Origin: Portulaca oleracea
Taxonomy: Eukaryota > Streptophyta > Magnoliopsida > Caryophyllales > Portulacaceae
DNA length: 64,000 nucleotides
Reading direction: 5' to 3'
Assembly (NCBI GenBank): GCA_029582165.1
Contig: CM055868.1
Coordinates: 17,786,391-17,850,390 of the forward strand
The position numbers and the translations under genes are program-made. The notes beneath the pieces were generated by a model. The model was not told where the DNA came from, ran no database searches, and was given only the letters and a program-made list of their open reading frames with translations. This document shows positions 11,799 to 22,864 of the stretch, one piece after another (the first letter of the stretch is position 1; every line of letters starts with the position of its first letter).

Positions 11799-13175
11799 AT
11801 GGGTCGAGCAAAATGTGCCCGGACAGAGCCAGAGTCAACCCCCGTCCCATCAACCTCTGCCGAGCCCGATAAAACCCAGTACAAGGGTCAACCGGCCTCG
11901 ATCATTCAATGCGATCCGAAGGTTAAGGTTAACTTCCTGGACGATATGCACAAGGCGAGGTATGAGAGGCTCAAGAAGCGGAAGATTTGTGCTCTGGACC
12001 TCTATCATGAAGAGACGGCAAAGGACGTCTATTGTAAACCGAGCATGGATTTCTTCATCAAAACCATGGGTTGGGAGGTCTTCGCCACCATCAACGAGCC
12101 AATCATCGAACAACCGGTGGTCGAGTTCCTTAGTTCTTTGGTAGTAGAGGAAGACGATACATCCAACACCTCTTTCTCGTACATCATGAATAAAAAGGAG
12201 TACTGCTACACGGTTAAGGATCTTTGCAATGCGTTAGGCCTACCCGAGGACGGAATCTTCTATGGCGAGAGTGTTAACTTCGATGAACAAAAGGCTATGC
12301 GAGACCTCACTTGCTGGAGGAGGCGCTATCCCAAGGTTCGAACCCAACGAGCGCAGTTTTATTGCGCAAGCAACTCGAAGGCCCGGGATTTTTGTAACCT
12401 CAGCATCCGCATATTCCACCGCATCATCTCGAACTCCGTATTCGGCCGTGACGCCGGGCGATCAAGCGTCCGGAAAGACGACCTCTTCGTCCTCTACAAC
12501 GTAATTAACGGTCGTTGAGTCAACACCGGCTCATGCATCCTCCACTGTCTCTGGGAGATAAGCCTCGAAACCCGGAACATGACCATTGGAATGGGTCACA
12601 TCATCACCCATCTTCTACGGAAACAAGGGTTCGAGTCTTACCTCAACAAGTGGACTCCCCGGTTTTTTCCTGATCCTATCGACAGTGTTCACCTTCGGAA
12701 GATGGAATTCTTGGAGAAAAACAAGACGCGAACGTTCTACCGTCACGGAAACGAACCCCTTAGCGTCGCCGTTTATTTGGGCGACGACAACACCGAGAAA
12801 CGCCTAGATGTCACCGACCGCCACAATTGGTCGTGTTGCCAAACTTTTGGGGATCGTTTCGTAGTGGGTGGTGCCGGGGATCACGAAGAGGAGGAGGGTG
12901 AAGAAGAAGAAGAAGAAGATGAGGACGAAGAAGAAGAGGGAGGACAACCGCAAGGGGACGAAGCCGAGCCAAGTCAAGTGCGGGACGCCGCTCTTGAACG
13001 TATCAGCGAACAACTCCAGGAGCTTCATGATGAATTTCAAGAACAACGGGAGCTCATCCAAAACCAGCAGACGTTGATTGAAAACTTGCAAGGGTTGATC
13101 GAGACCCAACAGGAGATGCTTGCTAGCATCCAATCGCAACTCCAACCCCGTCATCCTCCGGGAGGGTCTGCTTGA
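11799..13175 (+). pseudogene. Athila-1 third ORF (ATHILA ORF-1-like, env position)
   Basis: The ATG at 11799 opens a 458-codon frame with one TGA at 12516-12518, where Arg (CGA) fits the sister copy. It resembles the plant-specific ATHILA ORF-1 family, whose function is unknown; it sits where retroviruses carry env, but I see no signal peptide or membrane helix. Readable parts are GWEVFATINEPIIEQPVVEFLSSL, a Glu/Asp-rich run near residues 365-385, and a C-terminal Gln/Glu/Leu-rich coiled coil (LERISEQLQELHDEFQEQ onward). The matching gene in Athila-2 is at 42127-43632 (-). The shared N-terminal domain, acidic spacer and coiled coil suggest an element-encoded scaffold protein. Confidence 0.8.
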
Positions 13176-15370
13176 GGACCGTTTGTAAGCATTAACCCCC
13201 ACCCGACCTTTATCATCATTTTTATTTACTTTATTTTGTGAAGTATAAGTGTGGGGGGTGCTTCTTCGGGGTTTTGGATGCGATGTCTGGTGGTTTTGGT
13301 GTATTGATCTCTCGGTTTCATTTGGCATGTGTTTGGCATGATTGTGGGGTGGTTTGATTAGGATGCTCGAGTTTGTTTGTCTTGTATGTCTTTTGAGGTT
13401 GCCGGGTTGTCTTTTAGTTGCTTGATAGTTGTTTTTTTTTTTATGTGGGCTAGAAGTTTGTTCAAGCTTGTCTCGATGTATTTTGATCATTGATGGTTTG
13501 TAATCGAATATTGTTTGTGATGAATGTAATGAATCTGCTATTTCGGTTGGTGTGTATGGAGTTTCACCCTTATTTCCCGCCTCAATGAGTGAGATTCGGG
13601 GATAAGGTAAGTCATTGGTAATGTATATTTTGTAAATAGTTTTGTTTTTCATCTTTTTAGTTTCTCTACATAGTCTTTTATGTTAGTCTTTCCTTTCTTT
13701 TGTTTTTGATCTCGCATGCGAATTCTATCAGTTGTAAGTCGTCTTTTATTCTAACATTGTTTTGATTCACTCGAACGACGACTCTGGATCGCTGTCTTAA
13801 CGCTTATGAAGAGTTTGAGGTAATATCTTTGCACCCTACTCTTTTTATGTGAATTCTTATCATGATCCATCGCATGCTTGGTTTTCTTTTGGGCGGCGAA
13901 CCCCTTTGAGTGTTTGTGCTGGGATATCTTGTTGTTGGAGCCATGCGGGCTCGAGTCGCCAGCATTTCTACTTGCTAGTTGTTTTTGTTTGTGTTTTGTA
14001 GGTTCTCTACCCTTTTCATGTGACACCTTCCCACAATGAGGAAATTGTGGAGCTTTAAGTGTGGGGGGGGGGAGATATTCTGCTTCAACGGTAGATCACC
14101 TAGTCATTTTGTTCCTTGTTTTCCTAGTTTTTGCTAAAGTTTGAAAATTTTTGTGTGAAAAAGGAGAAAAAAGGGAGTGAAAACCTTTTCAGTTTTTCTC
14201 TTTGTTTTGTCTTTGTTTGGTTTTGTTTCCTGGATCTCGTTATCGAAGTTGAGAAGCCGTTCTTAAACTTCTTTAAAAGTAACCGGTTGGAGCATTTTTC
14301 GACCCTAATTCGGGTTCTAGTCGAGACTTACCCTTAATAAACTCCTTTCATTAAGTGTCTGGCGAGATCCCCGTTCCTTTCTCTTTTTGCTGGAACCAGG
14401 AGGTTTTAGGAGCTTGTGTCCGGGTTTGTTTTGTTTCTCATTCAGCAAAAGCAAAAATGTGCAAAAAGAAAAGAAAAGAAAGAAAAGCTTTCTTAAGATA
14501 CAATAACCTGAATAAGTGGAGCGTGTCGCTGTAGACATCAACCACCCACACTTAGCCAACCTACACGAGCCCGGTATTCGTGGTACGACATGGATACCCC
14601 TTAACCCTCCTCCCATATCGCTTTGCAGCGGAGAGGCGAATGGAAAAGACCATGTTGGGAGGGTATACCCCTTATATGGGCCGTCCAATTCCCGAAAGTA
14701 AGGCTAATACCGACTTTTAAAAACCAGAAAGAAAAAAAAAAGAGAAAAAGAAAAGCAATTTTCGTTGGTAATTCCAACTCAAAAAGAAAGAAAAGAAAAA
14801 GTTCTTGCTTCTTAAAAGAGTGGGGCCTCCCCTTGCATCACCTACGGCCCTCACAAAGCCAAGGGCGACCAAATGCGAGGAAGGGAAACGCTTCCCCTAG
14901 TTGTTTCGTTGTTTTCAAATTCGAATGCGAGTTTTTAGAGTCTTTTGGTTCCCGTTAAAATCATTTTGTGTTTTGGCATGTGGAGTTTCGCTTGGCACAA
15001 AGTGTAGGGAGTTGAAAAATCTTCAAGATCGACCTTTATCTGAGTTTGGTGTTTATGAGATGCTCCTAACGGTTACTTTGGGAGGTTTAATCGCGTTTTC
15101 TTAGTTTGGATTGCGAGATCTTGTGAATCAAAGCCTTTGTTTTTCCTTCTTTTTGTTTTCTTCGATTTTGATTTCACTTTCCCTCTCTCCTTTTACTTTG
15201 GCTTTTGTAGGTACAGCCGCTACAAGCCCTCACGTGTCCATTTCGTCCACCCGGGCTGCCGGGGGGTTCAAAGGGCTTGGTGCATACGCTGAATGCACCC
15301 GTTTCTCTCCCACGATAGAGGAGTTAGTGTTAGCTAGTTAGTTTTTGTTTTGTTTTGCTCGGGACAAGCA
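13176..15370 (+). other. Athila-1 3' non-coding region
   Basis: About 2.2 kb holds no convincing gene. It contains two polypurine-tract-like runs, AAGTGTGGGGGG (13247-13260) and a longer one at 14056-14074, before the real tract next to the LTR. It also holds several A/G-rich runs (14465-14490, 14725-14760, 14785-14805). Short ORFs here are not conserved between the two Athila copies. The same block lies at 40060-42126 (-) in Athila-2. Confidence 0.75.
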
Positions 15371-15375
15371 AAGGT

Positions 15376-15390
15376 TTAAGTGTGGGGGGG
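15376..15390 (+). other. Polypurine tract of Athila-1
   Basis: TTAAGTGTGGGGGGG directly precedes the TGTTTATACC start of the 3' LTR. It is the expected primer site for plus-strand DNA synthesis. Confidence 0.85.
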
Positions 15391-17160
15391 TGTTTATACC
15401 CGATTTCGCGTCTAAATACCGCCTAAATCCTTAGGCTTTTGACTTGTCTCGTAGCTCGTTGTAATAACTTTTAATGCGTTTTGGTTATTTTTGTAGTTTC
15501 CGATGGTTTTATTCAAAACGATGCTAAATGGGCTATTTTTGCACCAATCTTGGGAATCTCGAGATCTCCTAAGATTCCCCGAGCCCTGGATGTGTCAAAG
15601 GCAGCGGAGATGGAAGGGCCGAGCATGTCGGAAGCGCGGAAACGCAAGTATCGGGTCGAAGAGCGCCGAAGGGTAGCCCATGCTACGCCAACTTCGTAGC
15701 GGGCGCTACGCCCTGAAGATAAGTTGGCCGAGATAGACCGTGGCCACGGTCTCCAATGACCGTAGCCACGGTGTGATTGAGCCAAATGCCTAAGGAAGGA
15801 GAGTTGCAACCCGAGATGGACCGTGGTCACGGTCAACCTGACCGTAGCCACGGTGAGATCACTGTCCTGCCTTATGAAGCAGCTGGCCGAACAAGACCGT
15901 GACCACGGTCTCCCATGACCGTAGCCACGGCGGTGCGAAGGAGCGAAAAGATGTCAACCCTAATCGCCTACACCATGCCCACGGGTACCGCGCGGTGCAC
16001 CCAGATCGCGCTTGAGCGAAGTTGAGTTCTGCCTGCCTTACGCAGGACCGTGGCCACGGTCACCTTCACCGTGCCCACGGTCCCCTGCGGGACACGTTTT
16101 GTCTGTAGTGTTAAATGATGAGTTTTGAGTAATAACCTGGGTTACTAGATATTGTTTTAGGTCATTTTAGCAGAGGAGAACATCTTTAATCAGTCTTTAG
16201 CTACCTTTTATCATACTTTAGCCTTCTTTTATCACATTTTAAGCTTTGGATTAGAGGGATTAGTGAAGATTTCTGTTGAGTTTATTGATTCTTGTATTGG
16301 ATTCTCTCAAGTTTTATTTCAAGATTGAAGATTATTATCATATTTGGAGCATTGGAGCTTATTTATTCAGAAGTTTTTCCTCTTTGTCATCATCATTAAT
16401 GAGCACTTCTTAACCTTTCTCTATTTTACTTCACAGTTTATTTATTAATCCCTGTTTTTTCTATTGTTATTATTATTGGCTTTGTTGATTGTTTATTGTT
16501 CTTGTTTACCCTTTTAAGCATGATTAATGTTGTTGATGTTAGTATCATGATAGTTAGGATGTTTAGTGGCTAAAACTATAATCGGTTACGGAGATATTTA
16601 GGGTCTGAATGGATGATTAGGTTTGGGTTAGCAATATTAGTGAGTAACTAGTTAGGAAATCAACTTCCCAACCCCATCCTTCCCTCAAGTGGGATGTATT
16701 TGGGTGCGAAAGCATCCCGAATACATCCAATGCTTGTTGGAAGGATCGGAATTGGGATAGTTAGTGTTCTAGTTCGCGAAAGCGAATAGAAACTAACTAG
16801 GAAAGTCAATTTCATCGACTCCCCAGGTTTGTCTATGGACTTTAGGGGAGTCAATCCGGACTATCCTTGAAAGAGGAAGCCCGGTGGGTATTTTCCAACG
16901 GAGTTACCATTTGATTTCCCCTTCTCGTTACTCTCTTGCTGCGAAACCCATTTCCTTATCCCCGTTTGCATCCCGAAAGTCTCCCGACACCCATTGTCTC
17001 ACCTTTCTGACCGAACCTAGTGTGTTTGTGCTGTTTTTACCCCAAAAATCTATCACCCTTTCATGATCGTAAACCCTACCTAGAGTCGAATAGCTGCAGC
17101 TAAGGCCCCTAGCTCCCTGTGGAAGAACGATATAACCGAGGTCTCACAAACCACGTTACA
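15391..17160 (+). repeat. Athila-1 3' LTR (1,770 bp)
   Basis: It starts TGTTTATACC and ends CCACGTTACA, and matches the truncated copy at 1-1171. Between 15736 and 16083 it carries paired ACCGTRGCCACGGT palindromes with pair centres near 15755, 15837, 15913 and 16065 and a degenerate pair near 15985. Another inverted word, CGTAGCG..CGCTACG, is at 15697-15713. The Athila-2 LTRs are the same family in reverse orientation. Confidence 0.93.
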
Positions 17161-18963
17161 TTGTGCATTAGAGTGATAGGCATCTTCAAAGTGTATGGAT
17201 CATCTCTGCCCTCAAGGCTTAGAAGTTGTTGAGCCAAGGTTGTGAAGGGTTTTTATGCAACGTAATTGACACCAAGGCGGAGGAGCCTATGATTGAGAAC
17301 ATTCTGACAGTTTAGGATTTTCCTGATATTTTTCCGGAGGAGATTCTGGGAATGCCCCCACTCAGGGAGGTGGATTTCTGTATCGATTTGGAGCCCGGGG
17401 CCGCACCTGTTTCAAAAGTCGCATACCGAATGCCACCTGCAGAGCTTAAGGAGTTGAAGACCCAGCTGGATGAGCTGCTAGAAAAGGGATACATACGACC
17501 CATCACGGCACCATGGGGAGCACCCGTACTGTTCATGAAGAAGAAGGATGGTAGCATGAGGTTATGCATCGACTATCGAGAGTTAAACAAGATTACCATC
17601 AAAAATCGGTACCCTCTACCTCGCATTGATGATCTCTTTGACCAGTTACGGGGTGCAATCGTGTTCTCGAAGATAGACCTGAGATCAGGTTATCATCAGC
17701 TAAGAATCCGAGAGGAGGACATCTCTAAGATTGCTTTCCAAACTCGGTATTGTCATTATGAGTTCGTATAATGCCGTTTGGACTCACGAATGCCCATGCC
17801 CTAGCCGATTTTATGGACTTAATGAATAGAGTGTTCAAGCCGGTTCTGGACAATTTTGTGGTGGTGTTCATCGATCATATATTGGTGTACTCAGGAACAC
17901 GAGATGAGCATGCGAACCACCTGAAAGAAGTGCTGATGACCTTACGGAGCAACGAGCTTTATGCGAAGTTTAAGAAATGTGAATTTGGTTGGAGCGAGTA
18001 GCGTTCTTAGGACATGTAGTGTCTAAGGAACGAGTAGCAGTGGACCCTCAAAAGGTGGAGGCTATCACCAGGTAGCCGACGCTGAAGAATGCCACTTAGG
18101 TTAGGAGTTTTCTGGGTTTGGCAGGCTATTATAGGAAATTTGTTCAGGATTTCTCGAAAATCGCCACCCCATTGACCAATTTGACTCGGAAGTCAATAAA
18201 GTTCGCGTGGTCGGAAAAATGTGAGCAAACATTTCAGGAGTTGAAGAAGAGGCTTACCTCGGCCACATTCTCGCTCTATCTCAAGGGAACGAAGGATTTA
18301 TCATCTACAGTGACGCATCACATGGTGTGTTGGGTTATGTGCTCATGCAGAATGGGAAAGTGATTGCGTATGCATCCAGACAACTGAAGACACATGAGAA
18401 GAACTACCCCACCCATGACCTGGAGTTGGCAGCAGTGGTTTTTGCACTTAAAATTTGGAGACACTACCTTTATGGAGTACACTGCGAGGTATTCACCGAC
18501 CATCAAAGCTTGAAGCACCTATTCACACAGAAGGAGCTAAACCTTAGGGAGACTTGGTGGTTGGAATTTCTGAAAGACTACGATGTAAACTTTCAATATT
18601 ATCCCCGGAAAGAAAATGTAGTGGCTGATGCCCTGAGTAGTAGACCATATCCTGCTGTAAACTACTTGATGATGATGCTGCACGAGCTGTGCAAGCAGTT
18701 TAGGAGATTGGAGATTAACATGGTGACACCAGGAAGGAAAGTTGTATTGAATGCCATGGAGTTGCAACCTACTCTCATGGACGAGATCAAGAGGACTCAA
18801 GAACTGGATTTGCAACTTGTCAAGATACGGGAGGAATTTTTGTAGGGGAAGACCCCTGGTTTCGTGATTCACGAGAATGGTACATTACGGTTTCATAACC
18901 ACATCTGTGTACCTAACATGGAGGAGCTGAAGAGGAAGATTTAAGAAGAGAGGCACAACACAC
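17161..18963 (+). pseudogene. Tekay-1 pol: RT and RNase H
   Basis: Reading starts at the linker between protease and RT (ISALKA*KLLSQGCEGF), then [88 protein letters not shown] and VVADALS. The second catalytic Asp of the usual DD pair reads His (IDHI). Frameshifts or stops occur near 17200, 17310, 17770 (two inserted bases), 18000, 18080, 18320, 18843 and 18943. This part is clearly non-functional. The frame is cut at 18963 by the Athila-2 insertion. Confidence 0.9.
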
Positions 18964-19230
18964 TGTAACGTGGTTTGTAAGACCTCGGTTTTCTCGTTCT
19001 CTCTCAGGGAGCTGGCGGCCTTGGTCATAGGAACTAGGTCAATGGTCGGGTCAAGATTGCTAAGGTAAGGATATCGGTTTGAAAAGGTCACAACGCAACA
19101 AAGAAATCTAAGGTCGGTCAAGGAATGGAAAATTGGCTTCGGAGGTTTTTCGGGATGCAAACGGGGATAAGAAAATGGGTTTTGCAACAAGGGAGTAACA
19201 AGAAGGGGAAATCAAATGGTAACTCCGTTA
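18964..19230 (-). repeat. Athila-2 3' LTR, distal fragment
   Basis: These 267 bases match the start of the other LTR at 52946-53211 (TGTAACGTGGTTTGTAAGACC). The match stops at GGTAACTCCGTTA. About 282 bases present in the other LTR (53212-53493) are missing before the LTR resumes at 38947, so the Tat insertion is accompanied by a deletion. Thirteen bases at the junction repeat a nearby word. Confidence 0.9.
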
Positions 19231-19241
19231 ACAAGAAGGGG

Positions 19242-20885
19242 AAAATACAGTCGGACCAAAATTGCATCAGTGCCACGCAGATTTTGCAAGCTAGGCCCAA
19301 AAATGGCGGACTCACGCGGATTTACAAAGCCTGGGCTAAAATGACCCAAAGTCACGCGGATCCAACCTAAGGCCAGAGTTGCGCGGATTTTGGGCCAGAA
19401 TGTACTGGGTCCTCGCGGATTTGCAAAGCCAGGGCCAAAATGTACCGAGACCCAAAATCACGCGGGTCCACGCGGATTTACAAAACTGGGGCAAAAATGT
19501 ACCGTGGGTCACCCATGGATCACGCGGTTTCACAGGGGGATCCATGGTTAGTGAGCTTTGGCGGATCCGGTTTTTGGGTCAGTCCGGATCCTGAGTGATC
19601 TCGCGCGGATTTCTCAGCAAACGCTAACTGCTAAACCGCACTACCTGGAAATGGGGAAATCCACGCGAATTTCCAGGAGGCGTGAGATTTCTCAGCAAAC
19701 GCTAACCGCTACTGGCCCTTTGCCTATAAAAGGATCCGCGCGGATCCTGCAGAAGGGGAGGCTTGAAGAAAAAAGCAGAAAGAATTCTGAGAGAAACCAA
19801 AGCGAGAGAGCCATTTGCTGAAATTCCACGTGGATTTCTGCACCGTACTTCTGCAATTCTGAGCGGTTCTGGGTGAAAATTTTCGGATACCTTTGGGGAG
19901 TTGCGCGGATTTGCGAAGGCTCGGTAGGGCGCCTTCATTCGTGTTTTTTGTTCAGTTTTCGTAATTAGTAGATCAAATTGTAAAAATGTAGTTTAATCAC
20001 CCCGCCCGCTGTAATTTAAATTTCGAACTTGTTTAAACTTTATTAAAAGTTCTATGCATGTGTTTTTTTTTTATTATTCAGAGTGACAACCTTTTTTTTT
20101 ACTTTCTTTTTTTTCTTAATAAACCCGACCCAGTAAGGGCCGCTGCGGCGGACGATGCAAGGGCATCCCCCTACATCGATACCTTTACCCCCGGATCCGA
20201 ATTTTGGTTCGAGACCGGAGTCATTTTTTTGTTTTTGTTAATTTTTATTGAAAATTAACTGGCGACTCCTTTTATTTTTATGCAAATTAATATTTTTCAG
20301 GCCTAGTACTTCGCTCCGGTTTCAGTACCCTTAACCAGAATAGGAAAGTCAGCCCAAAACACTGTTCAAAAATCCGCAAGGATTTCGTCGATGGTTCGAA
20401 TCTTGTCCGTAAATCCGCGTGGATATTCGTCGGGCCCAGAGCAATCGCTCGAAATCCGCGTGGTTTTCTGGTCAGTGGGCCTGGCCTGATCCCAGTTCCA
20501 ACAATAGGTCGTTGGACATAAGATGGTGGACCGGGTCGTGCATGTTGGCTAGAAAGTCCTCGCGGATTTTGGGCCAGTTGCCAGCCCACTACACCCTTTT
20601 GATGTCTAGTGACCAATATCCCATTCAGAATGGACCTGGGCCTCGAGTAATTTAGGAAATCCGCGTGGATCTCCAATTACATCGAGCTCACGGGCCATTC
20701 CTGAATAGATATCGGTACTGAAATTCCGAGGTAAAGAAGTTGGCCTGATTTACATTAAAGTGCAAGGAAAACGTTTTATACCTTAAAGGAAACTGTTAAA
20801 ATTTGTACCCTAGGACCAATAAGCAACCCTACGTCGAATCGACACTCCGTGGGGGACCGTGCCCTGCGGGGTCACGGGCCCTACA
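19242..20885 (+). repeat. Tat-1 5' LTR (lacks its first ~10 bp)
   Basis: It begins AAAATACAG, ten bases inside the LTR start seen at 37280 (TGTAGACACA), and ends GGGCCCTACA before the PBS. It matches 37280-38946 closely except for two scrambled tracts, near 19515-19560 and 20385-20510. It contains many CGCGGATTT words, a TATA box at 19725 and AATAAA at 20119 as a possible poly(A) signal. Confidence 0.93.
19725..19747 (+). promoter_or_regulatory. Tat-1 LTR core promoter: TATA box with adjoining perfect palindrome
   Basis: TATAAAA at 19725-19731 is followed at once by GGATCCGCGCGGATCC (19732-19747), a perfect 16-bp palindrome made of two CGCGGATCC words. Transcription would be expected to start about 30 bases after the TATA box, so the palindrome lies between the box and the start. 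The same arrangement is conserved in the 3' LTR (37790-37812). Confidence 0.7.
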
Positions 20886-20886
20886 G

Positions 20887-20904
20887 TGGCGACTCCACTG
20901 GGGA
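20887..20904 (+). other. Tat-1 primer-binding site
   Basis: TGGCGACTCCACTGGGGA follows the LTR end by one base. It is the TGGCGACTC..TGGGGA type used by Tat/Ogre elements, probably pairing with tRNA-Arg (recalled, not checked). Confidence 0.82.
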
Positions 20905-22450
20905 CTTATTTAGTAAGTGGGTAAGACTTGAAAAGTCGGGTTTATTTTTTTTTAAAAAAAAATTTGTCACTTTTTTTACTTTTAGGCATACTTGCATTTT
21001 TCGGGCCTTCCCCTTAGTTGGGCACACAAGGTACTGTTTAGGTGAACCCTTTTATTATTACCATTTTTTTTTGGGAAAACATTGAACCATTCAACTCAGG
21101 TGGGTCCATTTAGACCTTCACCGAGCCGGTGGTTGTTTTTCCCACTCGTGCATCACTCCCTAATCCATATGATAAAAGGGAGCAACCCAAGTGTGTTAAT
21201 CTTGCCATGCACCCCATGGAAGATCAAATACTCGGGACACGAGCTAGAGGTTAGGACGAACCGACCCTTTAACCCTCTAAACATAGGACCGTGGTTAAGT
21301 TGGAATTCATTTGTGTGCTATGTGCTCTTTGTAACCCTCGAACCCGAGATCATGCCGTAATGCTTAGAAAAAAAAGTAAAAAAATCTAATGGTCTTTTCT
21401 TTTGAGTTGTGGGCCAAGATAATTGATTTGGTCTATACAAGGTCTGACCCCGAAGATCCACGCGGATTTCATGACTGGTCGGTGCTTGTATAGCCCAAAT
21501 TAATGGTCAGGCTAATGGTCGTCAGTCTCCGTTTAGGCTTTGTAGTGCTTTTGAGCCCAGAATCCACGCGGATTTTGGTGTGCTCGGGTACTACCGGGCC
21601 TAAGTCAAGATGTTTTCTAGGGTTATGTGTCGAGTCGTGGTGACTGACTTGGCCCATACGGAGTTTAGGCTCCTGAAATCCGCGCGGATCTCAGGCAGGG
21701 TCGAACCCGTATGGTCCAAGCCAGTATTCCCGCTTTCTTTTTTTGTTGTCTTGTCTTTAGTATTTGGCCCATACATAACTCGAGCCTAGGGGATCCACGC
21801 GGATCTCAGGTTGGGCTGGGCCATGTATGGTCCAAATTCTCGTTTTTTTCCCCTTCACCTCCTTTCTTTGTCTGACCTAGATTTAGGCTTAGTAGCAAGC
21901 CTGAGCCCAGAAAATCCGCGCAGATCTCAGTAGGCCTGAGCCCATGAAATCCGCGGATCCCAGCGAGCTCGGTTGCTACTGGGCCTAAATTGAGGTGTCC
22001 TTAGGGTCATTTCTGTGTGTGTGGAGTCTTTTTTTTATCTTGTGTCGGCAGGTCATTTGGGCGGCACACGGCTGCTGGGCCTCATGGATCCTCGCGGATT
22101 TTGTGAGCGAGCCCGCTCTTGTGTGGTCCAACTGGGCTCCTCGGTCTGTTTAGTCTGCTAGAAACGGTATGTTTAGCCCTTATATGAGGCTGAGTTCGTT
22201 TTCAAGCTCGGCCCGATAATGTCTTAATATGTCATTCCAGGCCAGAGTCTGCATTTTGCATAAGAGCTTTATTTGGGCTTCGCATATGATTTTGAGCTTT
22301 AGTTCGATCATTCGGGGTCCAAATAGAATTCTTCATCCATTGCATGCATGAAGTTTTAGAGCGACGTTGAGCTGAGTCCTCGAGTTCATCCACCTTTTAG
22401 GGGGCAGGATAGGTTGGTTTCGGGTTTATCAGCGGGACGAGACGGGTCGG
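20905..22450 (+). other. Tat-1 leader, non-coding
   Basis: About 1.5 kb lies between PBS and gag. From 21455 to 22105 it has CGCGGATTT/CGCGGATC words roughly every 70-130 bases (for example near 21461, 21567, 21683, 21799, 22093), usually flanked by GGGCC or GGCCCA words. A poly-A/T rich patch lies at 20945-20970. No ORF is supported. Confidence 0.75.
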
Positions 22451-22864
22451 TTGGAAACTTTTGACATCCACTACGACAGTAACGAAGATCGGGCATCATC
22501 TGAGGCAACCAATTCAAGAGCAACCGACGAAGAAGCATCTAAGGAAGGTGTTGAGTCTTTGGTAATTGACCCATCTGAGATAATGTCGGATCCCAATGAT
22601 GATCATCCTGAAGATCATCCGCATAGTGACCATGGGGAGGAGCCGGTGCCTCCTCCACCACCTCCACGTAACGAAATGGAGCAATTGACCAACATAATTC
22701 TGAATATGCAAGTCTCTATGAATGCTCAATTAGAGGCACAAAACCAAAGAATCGACGCTGTCATTCACGCCATGGAGGAGGTGAAAAATTCGAATATGAA
22801 GAATCCTCCTACGAGTGAAGTAGAACAATCTGGAAGAGAGAAGGATGGATCACCCACGGTTTGA
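22451..22864 (+). pseudogene. Tat-1 gag N-terminal segment
   Basis: The ATG at 22451 gives 137 codons, METFDIHYDSNEDRASSEA onward, acidic at first, then Pro-rich (PVPPPPPP) and then helical (MNAQLEAQNQRIDAVIHAMEEV). It ends in a TGA at 22862 while the large gag-pol frame is open across the same point. It most likely forms the true Gag N-terminus, joined to the next frame by a single-base indel near 22855. Because of this the downstream frame has no ATG near its start. Confidence 0.65.

Larger units (their letters stand above)
1..17160 (+). mobile_element. Athila-1: Ty3/gypsy Athila-lineage retrotransposon, 5' end cut by window
   Basis: The order seen is LTR (cut), PBS, gag, protease, RT, RNase H, integrase, a third env-position ORF, polypurine tract, LTR. 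The PBS resembles the TGGCGCCGTTGCCGGGGA type common in Athila elements, and the protease (CDLGAS), RT and extra ORF fit the Athila lineage. A Tekay-type solo LTR splits gag. The coding frames carry several stops and frameshifts, so the copy is dead. Sequence after 17160 is the middle of a Tekay pol, so this element was inserted into Tekay-1. The base run after the 3' LTR, TTGTG, should be its target duplication; the matching left copy lies outside the window. Confidence 0.92.

Noticed and set aside
12804..13652. 282-codon ORF on the minus strand
   Set aside because: It is the shadow of the Athila-1 third ORF; its acid-run complement gives poly-Phe/Leu, and Athila-2 does not keep it.
19732..19747. 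GGATCC sites as a sign of cloning vector or linker
   Set aside because: The same word occurs in both LTRs and in many natural variants across the element, so it is genomic.
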